Made by a program: the position numbers and the translations under genes
Shown: positions 32,668 to 39,602 of the stretch, one piece after another
Position numbering within the stretch: the first letter of the stretch is position 1
How the letters are laid out: every line of letters starts with the position of its first letter
The notes under the pieces: model-generated
Told to the model about the DNA's origin: nothing
What the model saw: the letters and a program-made list of their open reading frames with translations, nothing else
Database searches by the model: none
DNA from: Blautia glucerasea
Lineage (GTDB): Bacteria > Bacillota > Clostridia > Lachnospirales > Lachnospiraceae
Direction: 5' to 3'
NCBI RefSeq assembly: GCF_013304385.1
Contig: NZ_JAAITU010000004.1
Location: 1 to 64,000, forward strand
Length of the DNA: 64,000 bases

Positions 32668-34158
32668 ATGCCGGTTTTTGATTTTAATAATACGTCTGAA
32701 CAGACAGAAATGGTTCAAAGTGAGTGTACGTATACGGTTTTTTATTCAGATGAGACAGAGGCTACACCTGAAATGCCCATGCTGGTTTTAGATAATAAAG
32801 AGAGGCAATGGAAGCATCATTCCTGTGGATATTTTACAAATCCGGGGAAAAGGACTTCTTTTGAATTTAAAGAAGATGAGGGTGTTTTCTGCACAGATAT
32901 TCTGAAAATAGATGCAAGATTTGTAAGCCTTTTAAAATGGCTGGGAGAAAATCATATTAATGTAAGGCTTTCCGGAGAGAATCAGGAAGATGGATATGCA
33001 GTTTACAGGATTCGTGAGATCGCGTTTGGAGGCGGAACAAAGCTGTCGGCAGAGGATGGTTTTCTTCAATTTATGATCGGAAGACTCCTGGCCAGCAACG
33101 CACCTGCACAGGAACAGGAAGATGAGGATGCAGTTGAAGATGGCGATGAGATGAAGCTCACCAGTATTCAGAGTATTACAGATTTTATGAACTGTGCAGG
33201 GAAAACACTGCCTGATAATATACGGTTGTGGGCAAGGAGAAATTTGGCAGTGGCACGTTCCCATGAAGTATCACAGGAAGAACGCAGGCATGCACAACGC
33301 GCATTGTCTATTATGATGAATATTCAGTGGAAGAGTAATTATTTTGCTCCCATTGATCCTGATGAGGCAAGAAAGATCCTGGATGAAGAATTGTATGGTA
33401 TGGAAAGGGTAAAGCAGAGAATTATTGAGACGATCATACAGATCAACCGGACTCATACACTTCCCGCATATGGACTTTTACTGGTAGGGCCTGCAGGAAC
33501 CGGCAAATCCCAGATCGCATATGCAGTAGCACGTATTTTGAAGCTTCCCTGGACAACTCTGGATATGAGTTCCATTAATGATCCGGAGCAGCTGACAGGA
33601 AGTTCACGTATTTATGCAAATGCGAAGCCGGGGATTATTATGGAGGCCTTTTCGGCGGCAGGAGAATCAAATCTTGTATTTATTATCAATGAACTGGATA
33701 AGGCTTCTGCCGGGAAAGGAAATGGCAATCCTGCAGATGTGCTTTTAACTTTGCTGGACAATCTGGGCTTTACGGATAATTATATGGAGTGTATGGTTCC
33801 TACGGTGGGCGTATATCCTATTGCAACTGCAAATGATAAAGATCAGATCAGTGCACCGCTGATGTCCCGCTTTGCAGTGATCGAGCTTCCTGATTATACT
33901 CCGGAAGAAAAGAAAGTGATCTTTTCACGGTTTGCGCTTCCAAAAGTATTGAAGCGTATGGGATTGAAAGAACAGGAATGTGTGATCAGTGAGGCCGGAT
34001 TAGAGGCAGTTGTTGAGAAGTATGCAGATACAACCGGTATCCGTGATCTTGAGCAGGCTGCAGAGCATATTGCGGCGAATGCACTGTATCAGATCGAAGT
34101 AGACCATGTAAAGTCAGTAATCTTTGACAGGGATATGGTAAGAGAGCTTCTTTCTTGA
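32668..34158 (+). CDS. Lon-like AAA+ ATPase without protease domain
   Basis: A 496-residue protein. The N-terminal ~200 residues are unassigned, followed by an AAA+ module most like that of Lon: EELYGMERVKQRIIE, Walker A GPAGTGKS near residue 273, sensor-1 region PIATANDKD, arginine finger MSRF, and sensor-2-like GIRDLEQ. The Walker B strand reads LVFIINELDK, with Asn where Asp normally coordinates magnesium. No Lon proteolytic Ser-Lys dyad follows. It lies directly after the pilus operon but has its own strong promoter. Start follows AAAGGAGGATCACC. Role unknown; a remodelling ATPase is the simplest guess. Confidence 0.78.
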   Translation: MPVFDFNNTSEQTEMVQSECTYTVFYSDETEATPEMPMLVLDNKERQWKHHSCGYFTNPGKRTSFEFKEDEGVFCTDILKIDARFVSLLKWLGENHINVRLSGENQEDGYAVYRIREIAFGGGTKLSAEDGFLQFMIGRLLASNAPAQEQEDEDAVEDGDEMKLTSIQSITDFMNCAGKTLPDNIRLWARRNLAVARSHEVSQEERRHAQRALSIMMNIQWKSNYFAPIDPDEARKILDEELYGMERVKQRIIETIIQINRTHTLPAYGLLLVGPAGTGKSQIAYAVARILKLPWTTLDMSSINDPEQLTGSSRIYANAKPGIIMEAFSAAGESNLVFIINELDKASAGKGNGNPADVLLTLLDNLGFTDNYMECMVPTVGVYPIATANDKDQISAPLMSRFAVIELPDYTPEEKKVIFSRFALPKVLKRMGLKEQECVISEAGLEAVVEKYADTTGIRDLEQAAEHIAANALYQIEVDHVKSVIFDRDMVRELLS

Positions 34159-34166
34159 GAGATAAT

Positions 34167-34185
34167 ATTGTAGCGATACAATTTT
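34167..34185 (+). terminator. Weak terminator-like hairpin
   Basis: ATTGTA-GCGA-TACAAT followed by TTT, eight bases after the AAA+ stop. The stem is short and A/T-rich. Confidence 0.35.
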
Positions 34186-34256
34186 ACTGACTGATAATTT
34201 TTTTGCATTTTATGTGCGAATTTAGAGAACTTTTTGTATCCGCAGGTTTGAAGATA

Positions 34257-34265
34257 TGCTATAAT
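34257..34265 (+). promoter_or_regulatory. Extended -10 promoter for the rhomboid gene
   Basis: TGCTATAAT is a perfect extended -10, 20 bp upstream of the start codon; a poor -35 (TTGTAT) lies 20 bp away. Confidence 0.6.
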
Positions 34266-34284
34266 GCTTAAGTAGGGAAATTAG

Positions 34285-34905
34285 ATGAAAGATGAATTGA
34301 AAAAAATGCCTGTAACAGCGTGCCTGATATTGGTGAATCTGATCGTATTTTTGATCACAGATTTTACAGGCGGTACAGAGAACACAGTTCATATGATCGC
34401 CTGTGGAGCCGGTTATGGTCCATTAATAACAGGTGCAGGGGAATGGTATAGGGTGTTTACCTCTATGTTCCTTCATTTTGGAATTTCACATCTGGCTAAT
34501 AATATGCTGGTTTTGTTTGTCCTTGGACAGCGCCTGGAGCCTGCAGTTGGAGGAGTAAGGTATCTGCTTATTTATCTCCTGTCTGGCTTTGGAGGGAATG
34601 TGATTTCTTTGGGATTGGAAATGCAAAGCAGTAATTATGCAGTTTCTGCAGGGGCTTCAGGAGCTGTATTCGGAGTGATGGGAGCCATGATTTATGTAAT
34701 TCTGCGTAATAAGGGAAGGGTGGCTGATCTTTCCATTAAAAAGATGATGATCATGGCGGCCTTTTCTCTATATTTCGGCTTTACAAGTACAGGGGTGGAC
34801 AATGCTGCTCATGTGGGCGGTTTGATTTGTGGCTTCTTGGCAGCTTTGCTGTTATATCATCCAGGGAAAGGGACAGTAAGGATGATACGGAAGACCGAGC
34901 CCTGA
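34285..34905 (+). CDS. Rhomboid-family intramembrane serine protease
   Basis: A 206-residue membrane protein with six predicted helices. The catalytic dyad is present: Ser in GASGAVFGVMG and His in NAAHVGGLICGF. HFGISHLANNM is the conserved loop before helix 2. Rhomboids cleave single-span membrane proteins; candidate substrates include the pilin-like proteins next door, but that is speculative. The 3' end overlaps the antisense histidine kinase gene by 49 bp. Confidence 0.92.
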   Translation: MKDELKKMPVTACLILVNLIVFLITDFTGGTENTVHMIACGAGYGPLITGAGEWYRVFTSMFLHFGISHLANNMLVLFVLGQRLEPAVGGVRYLLIYLLSGFGGNVISLGLEMQSSNYAVSAGASGAVFGVMGAMIYVILRNKGRVADLSIKKMMIMAAFSLYFGFTSTGVDNAAHVGGLICGFLAALLLYHPGKGTVRMIRKTEP

Positions 34906-35543
34906 TCAGGAGAACTTTCGAGATCGATCCTGCCTCCGTGAGCTTCTACAATTTCTTTTGTAACAGCAAGTCCAAGCCCGCTGCCTGTGGACTTGAAGGT
35001 GATGAAGGGTGAAAAAATATCTTTTTGTACTTCAGGAGGGATACCACATCCGTTGTCCATGACAGAAATACAGACAGCTTGTGCACTGGCATGGACACGG
35101 AAGGTAATCTTGCCTCCAGAGGAAGGAACTGCTTCCTGTGCATTACGCAAAAGATTCAGAATCGCCTGTCTGAGCTTGATTCGGTCAACTGGAAGTATGG
35201 GAAGGTTGTCAGGGCAATCCGCTGCAAAGTTAATGCCAAGATAATCGAAAGTAGGTTTTACCGAGGAAATAATGGAAGACAGATAAGAACTCAGGTCTGT
35301 AAGTTCCAGTTTGATATGCCCGGCATTGCTGTAGCAGGACAGATCATTCAGAAGCTCTCTTATATATTCCATATTTTCCATAATCTCTTCCCATTCCTGA
35401 TAATCTGCAAGTTCCGGATGAGTGGATACCATCAGAAGCAGTTCGCTGTTGATCAGAGAAATGGGATTTCGTATTTCGTGAGAAAATTTTGACAGTGTAA
35501 GCCGAAAATGGTTTTTTAACTGTTCGGTAGTGGTATTTGTCAT
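34857..35543 (-). CDS. Soluble sensor histidine kinase without input domain
   Basis: A 228-residue kinase consisting only of the HisKA dimerisation domain (H-box FSHEIRNPISLI) and the HATPase_c domain (N-box NLLRNAQEAV, G1 DNGCGIP, F-box FSPFITFKSTG, G2 GSGLGLAVTKEIV). There is no membrane helix or PAS/HAMP segment, and no response regulator gene nearby. Such minimal kinases may signal through protein partners. Ribosome binding site GAGGTGATAAT. Convergent and overlapping with the rhomboid gene. Confidence 0.88.
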   Translation of the reverse strand: MTNTTTEQLKNHFRLTLSKFSHEIRNPISLINSELLLMVSTHPELADYQEWEEIMENMEYIRELLNDLSCYSNAGHIKLELTDLSSYLSSIISSVKPTFDYLGINFAADCPDNLPILPVDRIKLRQAILNLLRNAQEAVPSSGGKITFRVHASAQAVCISVMDNGCGIPPEVQKDIFSPFITFKSTGSGLGLAVTKEIVEAHGGRIDLESSPDQGSVFRIILTVPFPG

Positions 35544-35774
35544 ATTATCACCTCAATTGGAAGTGTATCATGGTAATACTCTGACAGCAAGCAATATCGT
35601 AGTAAAAATATCGAGATAATCCGACATTTACGAATGATTCCTGACAAAGATACTGATTTGTTTCTCATTATCTACAGAGTTGGGGTCACGGCATAGCTAA
35701 TGTATGCATAGAGAGGCTATATAGTCTGGAATGCATTTCATTATACATAAAGAAAATAACAGGAGGAATGAAAG

Positions 35775-36179
35775 ATGGAAACGTGTATTTTTTGTAAGAT
35801 CGCAAATGGCGAGATACCGGCTGCAACATTGTATGAGGATGAGGATTTTCGTGTGATCCTGGACCTGGGACCTGCAAGTAAAGGACATTCTCTGATCATT
35901 CCCAAGAGTCATGTGGCTAATATTTATGAGATACCGGATGAACTTGCTGCAAAAGCAATGCTCCTGGCAAAAAAAATGGCAGGTAAACTGACAGACGCTC
36001 TTGACTGTGACGGATTTAATATTGTACAGAATAATGGAGAAGCTGCAGGTCAGACTGTTTTTCATTTCCACATGCATTTGATTCCAAGATATAAAGATGA
36101 TCATGCGGGAGTAACATGGACGCCTGGAACTTTGACTGATGAAGTAAAAGAAGAAATACTGGCAAAAATCAGAGGTTGA
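35775..36179 (+). CDS. HIT-family (Hint-like) nucleotide hydrolase
   Basis: A 134-residue histidine triad protein. It starts CIFCKIANGEIP and ends with the triad HFHMHLIPR, the nucleotidyl-hydrolase signature. Hint proteins cleave AMP-lysine or AMP-N-acyl conjugates; the physiological substrate is unknown. Good ribosome binding site (AGGAGGAATGAAAG). Confidence 0.92.
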   Translation: METCIFCKIANGEIPAATLYEDEDFRVILDLGPASKGHSLIIPKSHVANIYEIPDELAAKAMLLAKKMAGKLTDALDCDGFNIVQNNGEAAGQTVFHFHMHLIPRYKDDHAGVTWTPGTLTDEVKEEILAKIRG

Positions 36180-36222
36180 TAGAGCACATCTATGGGATGG
36201 CTGATCAGAACAGGACAAGTAT

Positions 36223-36750
36223 ATGAATAATGCGGAATTCCAGGAATTTTACGAAAAATACTATGAATTCTCAACAAGGATAGCAAATAAGATTGTAAAG
36301 AGTCATGTTGTTGCGGAAGATATCAGCCAGGAAACATTTTTTAATTTATACAAGATCAAAGATGCTCTGGATTGCAGCAGTGAACTTAGGCTGCAAGGAT
36401 TGGTCGCCAAAGCTGCTGTAAATAAAGCAAGAGATTATCTGAGGAAAAATTACACAAAACGGGAAATCTTTCAGATGGACCAGATTGGACAGGAGAAATA
36501 CCTGGAATCTGTGGAGGATCAATTCCTTGATGTGGAGAAAAAGAAGTACATGTTCAAGGCACTTGAAAACCTCAGAAAGAAAAATAAAAAGAATTATGAG
36601 ATTTATGTTGCAATAAAAATCCTGGATATTCCTCCTGAAAGGGTTGCCTTGGTATACAAGATGTCAAAAAATAATGTAAACAACCGTATTTACAGGACAA
36701 AACAATGGTTGATGGAAGAATATACCAGGATTTATGATAGTTTCGGCTGA
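36223..36750 (+). CDS. ECF-like RNA polymerase sigma factor
   Basis: A 175-residue sigma-70-family protein. Region 2 shows YYEFSTRIANKIVKSHVVAEDISQET (helix typical of -10 recognition). Region 4 includes YVAIKILDIPPERVALVYKMSKNNVNNRIYRTKQWL. The spacing is that of group 4 sigma factors, but without an adjacent anti-sigma gene. It ends with no gap to the stop of convergent murG. Target promoters unknown. Confidence 0.85.
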   Translation: MNNAEFQEFYEKYYEFSTRIANKIVKSHVVAEDISQETFFNLYKIKDALDCSSELRLQGLVAKAAVNKARDYLRKNYTKREIFQMDQIGQEKYLESVEDQFLDVEKKKYMFKALENLRKKNKKNYEIYVAIKILDIPPERVALVYKMSKNNVNNRIYRTKQWLMEEYTRIYDSFG

Positions 36751-37815
36751 TCAGGCAATACAGCTTTCGATGATGGAAACGATCTGGTTGATAGAATCTA
36801 ACTGCTTGCTGCTTTGCATAGCTTCAATGTAGGAATTGCGGTTCTCATATAATTTACGGATGGAATCCATTAACACAGATTCTGTGATTTCCTCTTCTTC
36901 AAGAACCATACTATAGCCCTGACGCTCAAATGAACGGGCATTCAGAATCTGGTCACCACGGCTTGCATTGGCAGACAGAGGGATCAGAAGGTTTGGCTTG
37001 GCCAGTGCGTTAAGTTCGCAGATGGCATTTGCACCGGCTCTGGAGATTACGATATCGGCTAAAGCAAACAGATCGGGAAGTTCTTCTTTTATATATTCAT
37101 ATTGTACATATCCTGCGGTGTGTTCAAGAGAACTGTCGGTTTTGCCTTTGCCGCAAAGATGGATCACCTGAAATTCTTTCAAAAGCTCAGGAAGGATCTT
37201 GCGTACATTCTCATTTACTGAGGCAGCACCAAGACTGCCGCCAATGACCAGAAGAACCGGTTTGTCAGAGGAAAAACCGCAGAAGTTACGGGCAGCTTCT
37301 TTATCACCGTGAAGGAGTTCCTGACGGATAGGAGTTCCTGTAAGGACTGCTTTATCTGCTGGAAGTGTGGAAACAGTTTCCGGAAAATTGCAGCAGATTT
37401 TGGTTGCTGAAGAAAGACACAATTTATTTGCCAGCCCCGGGGTCATATCGGATTCATGTATGATGGCAGGTATTTTACGCTTTTTTGCAGCCAGAACTAC
37501 AGGAACTGTGACGAAACCACCTTTTGAGAATACTACATCAGGCTTTAACTGTTTCATCAGTTTTTTTGCCTGACTATATCCTTTCAGTACCCGGAAAGGA
37601 TCAGAGAAATTTTTGATGTCAAAGTACCGTCTTAATTTTCCTGAGGAAATACCATAATAAGGAATTCCAAGTTCCTGGATCAGGCTTTTCTCGATACCAT
37701 TATAAGAACCGATATAAGATATCTGGAATCCTTTTTCCTGGAGCTTGGGAATAAGAGCGATATTTGGAGTTACGTGGCCGGCGGTTCCGCCACCGGTGAG
37801 TACAATATGTTTCAT
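36751..37815 (-). CDS. murG: UDP-GlcNAc:lipid I N-acetylglucosaminyltransferase MurG
   Basis: A 354-residue enzyme that makes lipid II on the cytoplasmic membrane face. The N-terminal [14 protein letters not shown] loop binds lipid I. The C-terminal UDP-GlcNAc region contains [13 protein letters not shown] and [24 protein letters not shown]. The open frame extends far upstream without a ribosome binding site; the chosen ATG follows AGGAGGCCCCT. It stands alone, outside a dcw cluster. Confidence 0.95.
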   Translation of the reverse strand: MKHIVLTGGGTAGHVTPNIALIPKLQEKGFQISYIGSYNGIEKSLIQELGIPYYGISSGKLRRYFDIKNFSDPFRVLKGYSQAKKLMKQLKPDVVFSKGGFVTVPVVLAAKKRKIPAIIHESDMTPGLANKLCLSSATKICCNFPETVSTLPADKAVLTGTPIRQELLHGDKEAARNFCGFSSDKPVLLVIGGSLGAASVNENVRKILPELLKEFQVIHLCGKGKTDSSLEHTAGYVQYEYIKEELPDLFALADIVISRAGANAICELNALAKPNLLIPLSANASRGDQILNARSFERQGYSMVLEEEEITESVLMDSIRKLYENRNSYIEAMQSSKQLDSINQIVSIIESCIA

Positions 37816-37940
37816 AGGGGCCTCCTGAAAATTCTTAAAAAGTCTAGCCGGAATAAATAATCGGCTGGCAGATGTATTAAGATAAATATGAACCCCTGTG
37901 GAAGAATTGTCAAGGACAGATGAATGTCCGGGAGAAAAAA

Positions 37941-38336
37941 ATGAGTAGACGATTAGTGGATGAGGATGATTTATCAGATCAGAGATTATATACAGATGAG
38001 GAAATCCATGTTTTTTATGGGCAACTGGTAGAGCGCCTGAAAGCAGAAGGGGTATACAGGGAAGATGAGGATGAATCAAAGGAAAAAACCCATGCAGGAA
38101 AGAACAGGTATAACAAAGTGGTGCAGCAGCATCGGAGAGTAAAGACCACAGGATTTGCCATTGTATGTTTTCTTGGCGTGTTAGCTGTAAGTATGATAAG
38201 CGAAACAAACAGGAATTATGTTGTAAAAACCATTACATACTTATTTAGTGATGAGACTAATGTGATCGTAGACAATGTCCCAGAGAATGAATATCCGGAC
38301 CTGAACGAAGAAGAGGCAGGGACAGAAAAAATCTAA
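37941..38336 (+). CDS. Small single-span membrane protein, unknown function
   Basis: About 130 residues: a charged cytoplasmic N-terminus ([21 protein letters not shown]), a basic stretch, one membrane helix ([18 protein letters not shown]) and an acidic outer tail. The topology resembles small anti-sigma or division-associated proteins, but no domain was recognised and the sigma factor gene is on the other side of murG. GGGAG at good spacing supports this start; an ATG seven codons earlier is possible. Divergent from murG. Confidence 0.6.
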   Translation: MSRRLVDEDDLSDQRLYTDEEIHVFYGQLVERLKAEGVYREDEDESKEKTHAGKNRYNKVVQQHRRVKTTGFAIVCFLGVLAVSMISETNRNYVVKTITYLFSDETNVIVDNVPENEYPDLNEEEAGTEKI

Positions 38337-38902
38337 AAAATAATAAAAAAATTGCAGATTTTAAGTGATTTTTGAGAAAATCTTTCGTATTAAAGATGTA
38401 ATGTAAATTTCACAGGAAAATAATGGTATGGTACCGGATTAGAAATAACCTGCTTGACAAAACAAATTCATCCAATACGTATTATTTCCGTGCAACAACA
38501 ATAACCCAACTGCACAGTGTACAATACGGTGATGAAAACTAAATAGTCAGACATTGAAAAACCGTTGTCCGAAAAATAGAACAAAAAAATAGCACTGTGA
38601 TTTTGCATTACCGTTCAACGGTTTGAAATGCCTGCCCAAATTGTCTGGCAGGAGCTGATAGAAGCAAATGAAGAAATTAAAGAACAAAAATTGAGCTATT
38701 TGAACAAAAATGATAGCTGAAATTTAGGAAAAACAACCAAAAAGATTTGGCTTTTATATAGAAATTTGTAAATGCAAAAATTCATTTTCTATGGTATTAT
38801 GCTGTGTATTCAAAGAGCCTTGAGGGTGACGGGGAGAATGCAGAAGTGAAGATTTCTGTCGGAGAAGTTGGGCAGATCAGAGCTGCAAAGGAGGAATAGA
38901 AA
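38337..38902. other. 566-bp non-coding region with inverted repeats and a leader
   Basis: AAACCGTTG (about 38568) and CAACGGTTT (about 38615) form a 9-bp inverted repeat. The right arm can alternatively fold locally as ACCGTT-C-AACGGT, an arrangement seen in attenuators. CCTGCC/GGCAGG forms another small stem near 38631-38653. An extended -10 (TGGTATTAT, 38792-38800) would give the next gene a ~95-nt leader. A 30-codon frame (38629-38721, MPAQIVWQEL...) lacks a ribosome binding site and was not called. Confidence 0.5.
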
Positions 38903-39319
38903 ATGGATTGGAGAGATTCCTGTGTAGATGAAATATCTAAACATCACTGCTTTTTTTCGGCATTACACAGACAACGGTTTATGGAATTATTTGAGATGGT
39001 ACAATGTGAGCCTTTTCTCACAAAGGAGATTGCAAAATGCATTTTCCTTGCTGCATGGCAAAGACCTTCTACAGATGAAATGGCCGGGATTTTTCAGAAA
39101 CTGATCGATGAAGAGGCAATGGAGGCAAATTGCCTGCAGGGAGCCAGAGACAGTCGCCCTGCAACAGCGGACGAGCGGGAGATATTTAAGCTTGCCCAGG
39201 ATTTCCTGGCACATCCGGAGGAAACACCAGATGAAGCATGTCTGATCCGATTGTCAAAAGCATGGATTCCGTTGGGAGACTGCGCACTTCAGGTCAGTGA
39301 GATTATAGATAGCTTATAA
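38903..39319 (+). CDS. Hypothetical cytoplasmic protein
   Basis: A 138-residue soluble, largely helical protein with an excellent ribosome binding site (AAAGGAGG) and a strong terminator, so it is very likely real. It has four cysteines and acidic composition; no motif was recognised (MDWRDSCVDEISKHHCFFSAL at the start). It is monocistronic between two long non-coding stretches, which may carry its regulation. Confidence 0.65.
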   Translation: MDWRDSCVDEISKHHCFFSALHRQRFMELFEMVQCEPFLTKEIAKCIFLAAWQRPSTDEMAGIFQKLIDEEAMEANCLQGARDSRPATADEREIFKLAQDFLAHPEETPDEACLIRLSKAWIPLGDCALQVSEIIDSL

Positions 39320-39352
39320 AACAAACAGGATTTGGGTCTGAAGAACCTATAG

Positions 39353-39426
39353 GGTATCATAAGAAAGCAGACAGATATCAAGATGAAAATCATTATGTAT
39401 CTGCCCCATCTTATGATACCTTTTTT
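39353..39426 (+). terminator. Long-stem terminator of the hypothetical gene
   Basis: GGTATCATAAGA (39353-39364) pairs perfectly with TCTTATGATACC (39409-39420), followed by six T. The A/T-rich arms on the other side could also serve the opposite strand. Confidence 0.85.
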
Positions 39427-39427
39427 G

Positions 39428-39479
39428 ATGATTACACGGATTGTTCCGTGCTTTGCACTCCCACAATTACTGTAATCAT
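39428..39479. repeat. Dispersed GTAATCAT-ended repeat, copy B (most complete)
   Basis: 52 bp bounded by ATGATTAC and GTAATCAT as exact inverted ends, with an inner hairpin CACGGA-TTGT-TCCGTG. It lies between a terminator and the GH3 promoter. Confidence 0.75.
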
Positions 39480-39486
39480 AAAATCA

Positions 39487-39515
39487 TTGAGGTATGAATT
39501 GTTCACTGGTATAAT
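39487..39515 (+). promoter_or_regulatory. Promoter of the GH3 glycosidase gene
   Basis: TTGAGG, 17 bp, TATAAT with an extended TGG before the -10. It begins eight bases after repeat copy B. Confidence 0.75.
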
Positions 39516-39602
39516 GATTGCAAAATATAGCACTCATCATTACAGGTGATGAGAAATAAATGTCAATTGATGAACACCAATGAATACGAAGGAGGAATAC
39601 AA

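Noticed and set aside
36751-38208. 485-residue form of MurG with N-terminal extension
   Set aside because: The extension is antisense to another gene's start, shows no family similarity, and the ribosome binding site lies at the canonical 354-residue start.
38629-38721. 30-codon open frame starting MPAQIVWQEL
   Set aside because: No ribosome binding site; may be a remnant of a larger gene but cannot be supported.
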